The notes beneath the pieces are model-generated. The model saw only the letters and a program-made list of their open reading frames with translations, did not search any database and was not told the origin of the DNA. From Rhea pennata (taxonomy: Eukaryota > Chordata > Aves > Rheiformes > Rheidae), in contig NC_084663.1 in the NCBI RefSeq assembly GCF_028389875.1, positions 116,693,301 to 116,757,300 on the forward strand: DNA of 64,000 nucleotides, in the 5' to 3' direction. Made by a program: the position numbers and the translations under genes. Below are positions 13,834 through 64,000 of the stretch, one piece after another (the stretch's first letter is position 1; every line of letters starts with the position of its first letter).

Positions 13834-16800
13834 GTGTTCAATAGCCTACATTAACATTACCTAGCATAAAATCACAGCAAACAATCTGTCCAGGTTATTG
13901 TCCACTACAAGTAAATTAAACACGATTAAAACGCAAACAACAGATGCACTACTAACTTGTAGTCAATTTACTAGTCTCATAGTTCATTATCATATTGCTG
14001 ACCAGTCTAAGAAACAAAACAATATTTCTCATGGGATAGTTACATTTATCTTTCCACAAAGACATCTGACTGGTGTTTGGAATTTCATTTGAGATAAGAA
14101 TACTAAGTAATAAAAGACAATGGCCATAATCTCAGGCCACAGCCTAAAAGAAGGTTTTCTTTCCATGCTGTACCTATGACTATCGTGGGCAGTACTGGCG
14201 GATGCATCGTCAGCAGGAACAACAGCTTGGACTTCTCTGACGTTTTTGTAATTAAAATCTCAGTCTACACAGCAGATGTAGTTTCACAAATACAATATAC
14301 GCTTTATAGCATGCTTTTATCCACTAATGAATAAATGTCAGGGCACAACTATAGGTAAAAGTGGTACTACCCTCATGCTAAAGTTGTTTGCAAATTTTTT
14401 ACTGCAAGGCCTTACATTAAGCTTACAGCTCTGCCAAACTCCGAACCAAAATCCTCATGCCAATTGCCTGCCACAAGCCAGGCTTTGTCTGCATGACTAT
14501 GCAAGAGAGAGATTCAACTACTTCTGAGAACATAGTTAAGAAGGAAATCTTAATTATATTATAAGCTCTTAACATAGTTCAGCAAGGGCTTAAATTTGAA
14601 TGTATAGTGTTTTATGTTAGGAAAATTATTTTCCCCTAAGACAGACATGTGGTATAAGCTGTTTATGTATGCCAGACTAACACTGTAACAAAATTATTCA
14701 ATTATCTCATCTTAATTGAACTGCCCTGCAGTCCATGGCTAAAGAGCTGCCTGCTCCAACAAGTGTTGTTGTGGTGTCGGGAGCACAGGAGTAAGACAAC
14801 AGTCATGGCTTCTTCTGTACTCCTGGCCCTCATGCTCTCGACTCTAAGCTGGTGGTGGTGCTTTATACACATACCAAGTACTATGGCAAAAGCATTTGGC
14901 AGAAGTATGCTGAGCAGAATTAAAAGAGACAGGAAGGGAATTCAGTAAGTCAGAGTCACAATGAATGAGGAAAAGAAGAGCTATTAGAAAAACAATCAGT
15001 TCTCTGAAGGTAGCTTGGAGACACCGGAGAAAAACATTACAGAAGTATGCATTTACAAATGGGGAGAATAAATTAAGGTCAACTTTGCTTCTGATACTTA
15101 TTTGCTTATTTTTGGAGTTTACTTCCAAATATTATGCTTACAAAGTTGACTAGCATAAACTAGAATACATGCTGAAGAAAGATAATACTATTTAGGCTTT
15201 TAAACCAACATTATACCAGGTTCTAATCAAAGGTAGAATATTTAATACCCAAGTCTTACTGACAGTTTAGCTGAATTCTTGCGAAAATACTCTCCTTACG
15301 CAGCTGCTACTTAAACAGGTCCATTAGTGCCTTTAAAATCATTTATTTATAGGATGATTTTTACAATAATAGCAAACAAATATAGATTGGCTAATGTGTT
15401 GGCCTGGTATGAACTGTACATGTAATATTTACTTGATTTTCTCTTTTGCCAGGGCAGTGAAGTAAAAATGAAAGGTCAAGAATTATGATTATCACATTCC
15501 TCATGAAATCATACATTATTTATCTCGCAGAGAAAGAAAAATATATCTGTATGCTATTTACCATGTCCATTCCTTCGTCCAATTTCGTCCTTTTTAAAGA
15601 CACTTCCACCACTTGGCACACATTTTTCTGCCCATTCATCCTTTAATTTCAGTTCTTCAATTTGTTCATCTGTCAGTCCTTGCATGTTAGGAGGCAAGAA
15701 AATCCCATGCTCTGCCAGCTCCTCCATCTCTTAACAGCATTTAGAACATAAGATTAGAAATCTTGACATATAATTTACAAAAACCTTTCAAAATATATAG
15801 AAGCAGGCAAACCTTATTGACGAGTTTCAGTTTTTAAATATCTATGTAAATAAAATAAATAAGGATTATATAATTCATATGTTTTATGTTACAGCATGTA
15901 TACAGTAGCATGTGAAACAACATAAGCTGTAAAACAATGGGGGAATGAAAACCGAGATGATGCTTGTTGGCCATAAATCTTTTCTTATTGGTACTTCACT
16001 TCCACGAGTGCTGAGGGAGCTGGCAGATGTTATTGCCAGGCTGCTCCCCATCATCTCTGAAAGGTCATGCAGAACTGGAGAGGTGCCTGAGGACTGGAAA
16101 AAAGCCAATGTCACGCCAGTCTTCAAAAATGGCAAGGAGGACTAAGGCCGGTCAGCCTCACCTACATCCCAGGAACAGCTCATTCTGGATGTCATCTCCA
16201 AGTATAGGGAGGAAAAGAAGGTGATCAGGAGTAGCCAGCATGGATTCACCAAGGGAAATTCTGCTTAACCAACCTGACAGCCTTCTATGATGGAATGACT
16301 GGCTGGGTAGATGAGGAGAGAGCAGTGGACATTGTGTACCTTGACTTCAGCAAGGTTTTGACACTGTCTCCCATAACATCCTCCTAGAGAAGCTCAGCAA
16401 GTGTGGGTTAGACGAGTAGACTGTGAGGTGGACTGAGAACTGGCTGAAAAGCAGAGCTTGGAGGGTTGTCCTCAGTGATGCAGAGTCCAGTTGGAGGCCT
16501 GTGGCTAGTGGAGCTCCCCAGGGCTCAGTATTGGGTCCCACCCTCTTCAACTTATTCATCAATGACCTGGACAAAGGGGCAGAGTGGCTCCTCAGCAAGT
16601 TTGCTGATGATACCAAGCTGGGAGGAGTGGCTGACACACCAGAGGCCTGTGCTGCCATTCAGAGAGACCTGGACAGGCTGGAGAGCTGGGCAGAGAGGAA
16701 CCTCATGAGGTTCAACAGGGGCAAGCGCAGAGTCCTGCACCTAGGGAAAAATAACCTCATGCACCAGTACAAGCTGGGGGCTGACCTTCTGGAGAGCAGC

Positions 16801-19127
16801 TCTGCAGAGAAGGACCTGGGAGTGCTGGTGGACAAACAAGTTGACTGTGAGCCAGCAATGTGCCCTTGTGGCCAAGAAGGCTAATGGTCTCCTGAGGTGC
16901 ATTAGGAAGACTGTTGCCAGCAGGTGGAGGAAGGCGATCCTGCCCCTCTACTCAGCCCTGGGGAGGCCTCATCTCGAGGACTGTGTCCAGTTCTGGGCTC
17001 CCCAGGACAAGAGAGACATGGAGCTACTGGAGAGAGTCCAGTGTAGGGCTACGAAGATGATCAGAGGGCTGGAGCATCTGCCCTGTGAGGAACGGCTGTG
17101 AGAGCTGGGCCTCTTCAGCCTGGGGAAGAGAAGCCTGAGGGAGGATCTTATCAATGTGTATAAGTACCTGAAGGGAGGGTGTCAAGGGGATGGGGACAAA
17201 CTCTTTCCAGTGGTCCCGTGTGACAGGACAAGAGGCAATGGGCACAAACTGAACCACAGGCAGTTCCACCTGACCATGAGGGGGAATTTCTTCACTGTGA
17301 GAGTGACAGAGCACTGGAACAGGTTGCCCAGAGAGACTGTGAAGTCTTCTTCTCTGGAAATAGTCACAACTCACCTGGATGCAACCCTGTCTAACATGCT
17401 CTAAGTGACCCTGCTTGAGCAGGGAGATTGGACTAGATGATCTCTAGAGCTCCCTTCCAACCTTACCTATTCTGTGATTCTGCAATTCACTGGTCAGCTT
17501 TGGCTGGCTGCACATTTCTTTTTCTAAAGTAGTTTGGGAAAATAACTTCTTTCAAAATGGAAAAATGTTTTATTGTTATGCAGTTACGAATTTCTTCACA
17601 GTAGAGAGAACGTGTATCTGGACTGCCACATCAGACCCAAAGGATCAGTCACGCCCAGCATGAAATAAACAGAAGTCTCCATATTAATTTATGTCTTGAT
17701 AAAGAAACAACTGTACTGGGCAGTTCTGGCTGAGACAGCAAACAGAGATAAGTGTAAATACTAGTTACCAACACACAGCCTAGCCAGCAAGAACAGCGTA
17801 TGGATGCAGCTTGGTCAGGCATATCAGGAACATCAGCAAACAGCTGCTCCTTTGCCTCAACTACAGCATCTGATACTTTGCCTACAGGTTCCAGTCACCA
17901 CTTTCCTCCAGAACAATTTATCCATCTGTCAGCCCACAGCATCATATTTTCTCCTTCAAGGCCCTGAAGCCTCTTTACCATCATCTCATGAATAAAAGCA
18001 CATTAGTCTTGCAACAGAAGGAGATGTCCCAAGAAATGGCCAATCTGCTCCTGTGGCCAGGAATATGCACAGACAAGAACATAAAGACTAAGACTACATT
18101 AGCAAGTACTGTGGAGCAACAGCAGGAGAAAGAAAGAGTTAGTGCTGAAAATCTGACATCCACATTATCTGTGTATTGTAATTTTTTATTAACCTGAAGT
18201 CTAGTTTCATGCACTGAACATGTGTTAGTGGTTGGAGGACATCCAATGTAGATAGGCTGCATCCTTCAGGAGAATCTCATCTGAAGGCAATACAGTGTAT
18301 GCATTTCCAGTCTGATCTGCAATGCAGACCAAAGCATGGTCTGTAGAGACAATAGAGAAATAGTCTTCAAAAGCACACTCCTCATTGGAGCTAAAATAGT
18401 AGTTTAGAGGCATCCAGTAGGTACTCCCACTGGACAACGGCTGCCTAGCACCCACCATATGCTAGACAACACCAGAATTCTGTTCACACGTTGGTTATGT
18501 TTCTACTCATGAAGCATTTATACAGCCATGGTGGGACAAGATGCCCTACAGCTCAGTCATTCTGTAGCTGACTCCCCAGTCACGTCTTGGGCAAAGCTCA
18601 GAGCTATCCGAACCTCAGGGCCCACCTCCGCTAGGAAGCTACAGAAAATTAAAAAACACAGAAGGTGGGACTTTACGTAAGGTTTGCGGGGCGATTCCCT
18701 GTACTCTTCAGCTTCGGCAGGAGAGGCTTGGCTGCCGTTAACCGGGGAGGTAGGAGGCACTGCTTAACTTCTGCGCAGCACAGGACTCCTGCAAGGCGCT
18801 GCGGCCAGGTGACCGCGCAGCGCCGCCCCTCGCCCCCTCACGCGGCAGCCGGGGGAGCAGCAGTGCCGCCGGCACGGGGCGGCAGCGCAGCCGCGAGCCG
18901 GGAGCCTCTCCCGACCGTTGGTGGTGGTGGTTGGGGTGAGGTGTGTGTGTGGGGGAGCAATGGCGGGCAGGCCGAGGCGGGCCGGTACCTGAGCAGAGGC
19001 GCTGCACCTTCAGCCTGCCGTTGTAGATGCGGGCGACGAGCGGCGCCAGGTCGGCGAGGCGGTCACTGCCGGCGACCTCCAGCAGGAACTGGCTCTCATC
19101 GCCGCGCTTCACGTGCAGCCGCACCAT
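8192..19127 (-). CDS. CFAP298: CFAP298, cilia- and flagella-associated protein 298 (complete, 7 coding exons)
   Basis: Coding exons on the minus strand: 19127-18989, 15729-15562, 13747-13680, 11409-11251, 10754-10623, 8503-8408, 8302-8192. All introns are GT/AG, phases agree, and the sum is 873 nt = 290 codons plus stop, the same length as the human protein as I remember it. The match is near-continuous from the N-terminal [11 protein letters not shown] to the C-terminal HGVKDIKW. The family is a cytoplasmic factor needed for assembly of axonemal dynein arms and for planar polarity of cilia (zebrafish kurly; human CILD26 primary ciliary dyskinesia); it is not an enzyme. I chose the ATG at 19127 by family alignment and its GCC-ATG-G context; the frame stays open upstream only because the leader is GC-rich. 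SYNJ1 lies directly upstream on the same strand, and the promoter is a CpG island. Confidence 0.96.
8408..8503 (-). CDS. CFAP298: CFAP298 coding exon 6
   Basis: 96 nt = 32 codons, phase 0-0, encoding [20 protein letters not shown] and then a [10 protein letters not shown] helix. Acceptor CTTTCAG|AAG, donor AAG|GTAACA. Confidence 0.94.
10623..10754 (-). CDS. CFAP298: CFAP298 coding exon 5
   Basis: 132 nt = 44 codons, phase 0-0. Acceptor CACAG|GCTGGA, donor AAA|GTAAGT. It contains [11 protein letters not shown]-like and [12 protein letters not shown]-like sequence typical of the family. Confidence 0.94.
11251..11409 (-). CDS. CFAP298: CFAP298 coding exon 4
   Basis: 159 nt = 53 codons, phase 0-0, the most conserved part ([20 protein letters not shown]). 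The donor is CAT|GTATAT, weaker than consensus; the last residue is His where human has Gln (CAG). Confidence 0.94.
13077..13122. repeat. Tandem duplication, 23-bp unit, two copies
   Basis: Positions 13077-13099 and 13100-13122 are identical 23-mers (AAAAGTAATGTTC...). They lie in CFAP298 intron 3. Confidence 0.9.
13680..13747 (-). CDS. CFAP298: CFAP298 coding exon 3
   Basis: 68 nt encoding [20 protein letters not shown]-type sequence, then ISK before the donor AAG|GTAAGT. The acceptor is TTTAAG|CTCC, directly after an unusually long repeat-derived pyrimidine tract (13750-13831). Confidence 0.93.
13750..13831. repeat. (A)n(GA)n tract abutting CFAP298 exon 3
   Basis: Poly(A) of about 17 nt (13750-13766) followed by about 30 GA units to 13831 on the plus strand. 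Read on the coding strand it is (CT)n(T)n ending directly at the exon 3 acceptor, so this microsatellite is the polypyrimidine tract of that splice site. Confidence 0.92.
15562..15729 (-). CDS. CFAP298: CFAP298 coding exon 2
   Basis: 168 nt. Acceptor TTAAG|AG restores the split Glu codon, giving [19 protein letters not shown]. It ends AATGGACATG|GTAAAT in phase 1. Confidence 0.95.
15995..17484 (+). mobile_element. CR1 non-LTR retrotransposon, 5'-truncated, in CFAP298 intron 1
   Basis: About 1.5 kb of CR1 ORF2, antisense to CFAP298. It reads from a pre-RT segment ([17 protein letters not shown], 16080-16140) through QHGFTKG-like, [23 protein letters not shown] and the RT active-site FADDTKLGG (about 16600) to the C-terminal part ([21 protein letters not shown]). 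The 3' end at 17440-17484 (GACTAGATGATCTC, then ATTCTGTGATTCT) is the CR1 hallmark. The frame breaks several times (frame changes near 16145, 16850 and 17100), so it is dead. The left boundary is approximate because it is a 5' truncation without a target duplication that I could see. Confidence 0.93.
18185..18458 (-). other. Unrecognised open frame with a downstream AATAAA in CFAP298 intron 1
   Basis: A 77-codon ATG-initiated frame at 18225-18458 (starts [10 protein letters not shown], ends HWMSSNH) has an AATAAA on the same strand at 18185-18190, about 35 nt after the stop. Composition looks protein-like (GC about 47%, few low-complexity runs). I do not recognise the sequence. It may be an old retrocopy or a retroelement remnant; no splice sites or conserved domain were evident. 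Confidence 0.2.
18989..19127 (-). CDS. CFAP298: CFAP298 coding exon 1
   Basis: 139 nt: the start codon and the first 46 residues, ending LKVQRLCS plus one base. Donor CAG|GTACCG. It lies inside the CpG island. Confidence 0.95.
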
Positions 19128-19159
19128 GGCGCCACCCAGCCCTTGGCGACGGCGGCCCC

Positions 19160-19223
19160 GCTCTGCGCCTGCGCGGGACGGCGGCGGGCCCCCCCCCGGC
19201 TCTGCGCCTGCGCGGGACGGCGG
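19160..19223. promoter_or_regulatory. Duplicated NRF1-like element (period 39 bp)
   Basis: Two identical 25-bp copies at 19160-19184 and 19199-19223, each holding TGCGCCTGCGC, one mismatch from the NRF1 palindrome TGCGCATGCGC. They lie 33-96 bp upstream of the CFAP298 start codon, at or near the likely start site. The repeat is directly visible; NRF1 binding is inferred. Confidence 0.6.
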
Positions 19224-19558
19224 CTCCCCTCCCCCACAGCGACGGCTCCGCGTCCCTGGATACCGGCCGCTGGAGGGGCAGATGGGCGGGGACGAGCCGC
19301 CCACGGCGCTTCTCGGGCCCCGTGCGGGCACCGCGCCGCCCGCCGCGGCACCCCGGGGCCTCCCGCGCACCCACCGAGCCGGAACCGCCTGCAACGCTGC
19401 CTCCCTCCCGGCGCTGCCCTCCAGCGCGCAGCCGCTTCCGCCCCCGCCCACCGCCTCCGGTGGCTGCGTCGCGGAGCTCTCTTAAAGGGCCAGCGCCCGC
19501 GAACAGCCGGTGAGGCGCCGCTGCGCGCGGCCGGGACTGGGCAGGGCCGGACTGGCTG

Positions 19559-19566
19559 TGACGTCA
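19559..19566. promoter_or_regulatory. Perfect CRE (TGACGTCA)
   Basis: Full palindromic CREB/ATF site about 430 bp upstream of the CFAP298 start codon, at the outer edge of the CpG island, between it and the SYNJ1 poly(A) region. Confidence 0.6.
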
Positions 19567-19704
19567 TCACGCCTCCTCCGTGCAGCTGTGCCCGCCCCGC
19601 TCCAGCCCTGAGGGGCCCCGGGGCGCAGCGCAGCTGACAACAAAAATAAAGACAAAAATAAATAAATACATAAGTAAAAAGAGAATGTCCGAAGGGCAGG
19701 TATA

Positions 19705-19710
19705 TTTATT
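19705..19710 (-). terminator. SYNJ1: SYNJ1 distal poly(A) signal (AATAAA)
   Basis: AATAAA about 2.27 kb after the SYNJ1 stop, followed on the minus strand by strongly U-rich sequence at 19640-19680 (TTTATTTATTTTTGTC...), as a downstream element should be. It sits about 80 bp outside the CFAP298 CpG island. Confidence 0.7.
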
Positions 19711-19972
19711 TCATTACTACAACACCGCCGTCCGCAGGGCGTACATATAAGGAACGTTTTATGCCGTGATTTTCAATACTGCAGTTCTGTACAGTATACA
19801 GTCATAAATACCGTGTGCCACAAGCTACAGATTTGTTACATTTAACAGAGCAATTTACCACAGGGAACACAGAATTCATGAACATGTGCTGAGCATTTCT
19901 AATTGTACTTCTTAGTATTTTTCAGAGCTTCTGCCAGTAATTATTTTCGTTAATACACGTTACAGTGGTTAT

Positions 19973-19992
19973 CTATATATATATATACACAC
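19973..19992. repeat. (TA)n microsatellite in the SYNJ1 3' UTR
   Basis: Alternating TA run ending in ACACAC. Confidence 0.8.
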
Positions 19993-21717
19993 GCTATATT
20001 TTTGGAGTATTTTTTGTTACCTTTGCAGTACTTTACTGTCAAGCTCCATAATCCCGTAAAGTGTAGAGGTGCTGTATACCGGGTTCATTTTAGACAGTAG
20101 TTTTTAATCACTGTAATCAAATAATCGATGAAGAACATATTTATCACCTGACTCTCACTAGCAAAAGCTCCCAAAATAAAATTGTTTTGCTAATGTAAGA
20201 ATATACCAAAACACCAATCACACAGATGTTAATAGCAACAGTTTAAAACAAGGTAATTCACATACTGAAGCACAAAGATTATAGTACCACTGCTGTTTAA
20301 AACGTCCAAGTACTACTTAATGACTGGAACAGAAAAAAGCACAATATAAAACTCACTATAGTTACTTCCCTATCCAACTGCAGCTCGTGGCTAACCATAT
20401 ACTGTTGAAGGAAGAGGGGATTATTTTATAAATAATGTTTTGATTAGCATTTGAGAATTTAAAAAAGTACTGTCATTATGCATTTTGCTACTATAAATAT
20501 AATGCGTGTATGTTGTGTTTCAGACACAACTTTGGTAGAACCAGTACAGTTTCTTTGCAAGTAAGCCAATGAGTGTGTGCATCTGCAGTCCCCCGCGAGA
20601 TGGCCACATGGTGATGCACTCAGCTTCTGCTGAAAGTACAGAACAGCATTAGTAAGTTATGTCCTACGATACTGTGATTTGTGAAGAGAACTGCAGGGTT
20701 TTTTTTAGCATATGTAAACAGAGCTAAGGAAATCGGTTAAATTGCCTCGAGAAAATAAAATATCACATTTGTGTAATTTAATGTGTATTCCACAAAACCA
20801 TAAAAGCAGAAACAGTTGCTTCTATATAGTAAAAGATGTAGAAATGTGACTCGGTCTTCGATGCAAAGCAGCACCACGCGTAAGTTGTCACTGCCCCTGG
20901 GGAACGAAGGGTCACTGACTTAGCTCAGCTGCAGAAGTGACAGAATGATACTGCTCAGCTCAGAGGACTGCTGCTCTCCTGTTTTCTTCGAAGGCAAGAT
21001 TTGAAGATGCAGCAGCAAGCCTAGTAGATGCTGGGCAGACAGCCCAGATACACCAGATGACTTTCTCCATCTTCTGATGTGGTAACATGACTGCTGATTT
21101 CCTCACCTAGGTCTTTCTACAAGACAAGAAAGCCCTTTCAACATGCAAAACTAGAGCAGGACAAACCAACTGTAGTATGTTGTTTGCAACTGGTAAAACC
21201 TGCTTTTTATATCAAAGCAGAAGGAGAATTTTTTCTAGAGGTCAAAGGAACACTTTTATCAGTTGTTTCCAATTTATGTAAAAAAATCTTTAAAATAGTA
21301 ATGAATAAATGAATGAGATGGAAGAATTATTCTGAATTAATGCTAGTGAATGTGTGTCACAATATTTAAAAGCTGAAATGTATCGACACAAAATTAAAGT
21401 CAAATATTGAATATATTAATACACAGTCGTATTTTGAAACTAAACTATCTTTGTTGTGCCTCAAATTCAAATATAAACCTTACAAATCTCCATAGCCTCT
21501 GTTATAAATTAAACAACTTCTAAACAATATTTGTCAACATTCAAATCTGAACAGACTTTGGCAGCTCTTTGGTAAATACTTATAAATATCAATTAACAAA
21601 ACAGTAAAAAGGGAGTGGGAAGTCTACCAGGAGGGAGCCTCATTTTTTAAATTCCTCGAGAGGGGAACAGAAGTGAAAGAGCTCCCTAAGCAAAAACTAT
21701 TTCCAAGATCGGTATAT

Positions 21718-21723
21718 TTTATT
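21718..21723 (-). terminator. SYNJ1: SYNJ1 proximal poly(A) signal (AATAAA)
   Basis: AATAAA about 260 nt after the stop codon. Use would give a short 3' UTR lacking most regulatory sequence. Confidence 0.45.
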
Positions 21724-21983
21724 GAGATTAGTAGTTTTTCCTTTTTTTTTCCTATCCATTCAAATACTATTACATTTAGATTTCAATAAATCTCAGACAA
21801 TCTTTTTGTGCTCTACCATATATACATATTCAAAATTTTTACACAAACAATAGCGGCTGTTTATGAGTAGAGTTAAGTTTCAGTGCATTTGACAATCAGT
21901 TATTGCACACAGAATAATCTCAAATGCCCAATTATTCTACTGGATAAACGTAGCAACAAATATAACCTCATATTTTTGAACAT

Positions 21984-63777
<41,794 letters not shown>

Positions 63778-64000
63778 CTGTGCCAAGTACAACAAGAGAG
63801 AGAGAGAAAAAAAAATGAAATAACTCATTCAGCACGCATATCATCATCAAAGGCAGGGACATCAAGATCTGAACCAAAATAGTAAATCAGGATATTGTCA
63901 TCATAAGTATGTTTATAAATGCATCAGCAATGGAGGGTTAGCTTCAGAAGCAGCAGTGAATTTAGCAGTGTTCACTATACAAAACTACTTTATTTTCTGC

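Larger units (their letters stand above)
18740..19625. promoter_or_regulatory. CFAP298: CpG-island promoter of CFAP298
   Basis: Very GC- and CpG-rich block in AT-rich surroundings, covering CFAP298 exon 1, the start of intron 1 and about 500 bp upstream. There is no TATA box; GC boxes are frequent. It contains a 39-bp-period direct repeat and a CRE, listed separately. Transcription should start shortly upstream of the ATG at 19127. The many long open frames on both strands here are an effect of GC content. Confidence 0.85.
19690..21983 (-). other. SYNJ1: SYNJ1 3' UTR
   Basis: AT-rich sequence between the SYNJ1 stop and the distal AATAAA, about 2.3 kb, similar to the length known for mammalian SYNJ1 mRNA as I remember it. 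It holds a (TA)n run at 19973-19992, AT-rich stretches, and one proximal poly(A) signal at 21718-21723. No open frame of note. Confidence 0.7.

Noticed and set aside
16423-17404. Plus-strand frames in CFAP298 intron 1 as a host gene
   Set aside because: They are broken pieces of CR1 ORF2, ending in the CR1 3' terminus.
19128-19451. In-frame N-terminal extension of CFAP298 upstream of the ATG at 19127
   Set aside because: The family starts at this Met with [10 protein letters not shown]; the upstream part is proline/glycine/arginine-rich leader sequence including the promoter repeat.
18665-19637. Several long open frames on both strands (up to 282 codons) in the CpG island
   Set aside because: Stop-poor GC-rich sequence gives overlapping frames on all strands. 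Only the CFAP298 exon 1 frame has homology and splice support.

Overview
The window is ordinary vertebrate nuclear DNA, most likely from a bird. The signs are split genes with GT/AG introns, an AT-rich intronic background, a sharp CpG island, and three CR1 LINE copies (the dominant avian retroposon) with the typical 3' end; no Alu or L1 sequence was seen. Two protein genes are recognised, both on the minus strand and arranged head to tail: SYNJ1 (synaptojanin 1, upstream, right side) and CFAP298 (formerly C21orf59, downstream, left side). This is the same order and orientation as human chromosome 21q22.

Layout from left to right. Positions 1-7896 hold no gene that I recognise; 1-4700 is GC-richer and 4700-7900 is AT-rich. 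Positions 7897-19127 hold CFAP298, complete in seven coding exons that add up to exactly 290 codons plus stop, with a poly(A) signal at 7897-7902. A 5'-truncated CR1 of about 1.5 kb sits antisense in its first intron. Positions 18740-19625 are its CpG-island promoter, with a direct repeat carrying NRF1-like sites and a perfect CRE. Positions 19690-21983 are the long SYNJ1 3' UTR, ending at a poly(A) signal less than 600 bp from the CFAP298 start codon. Positions 21984-63777 hold the 3' three quarters of SYNJ1: 24 exons were read, from the Sac1 catalytic CX5R exon to the C-terminus. The 5' exons lie beyond the right edge.

The SYNJ1 exons join in a consistent reading frame (3,643 nt, 1,213 complete codons plus stop without the cassette stop exon). 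They encode the end of the Sac1 phosphatase, the complete inositol 5-phosphatase domain, an RRM-like domain, a proline-rich region with SH3-ligand motifs, and the NPF-rich tail of the 170-kDa isoform. A 21-nt microexon at 24955-24975 encodes EQPSG plus a stop and explains the 145-kDa isoform. I see no undescribed biological system. The points worth a second look are splicing-related (the microexons, a very long repeat-derived polypyrimidine tract at CFAP298 exon 3, a hairpin beside a cassette exon), the close spacing of the two genes, a fourth NPF motif, and several unexplained open frames.
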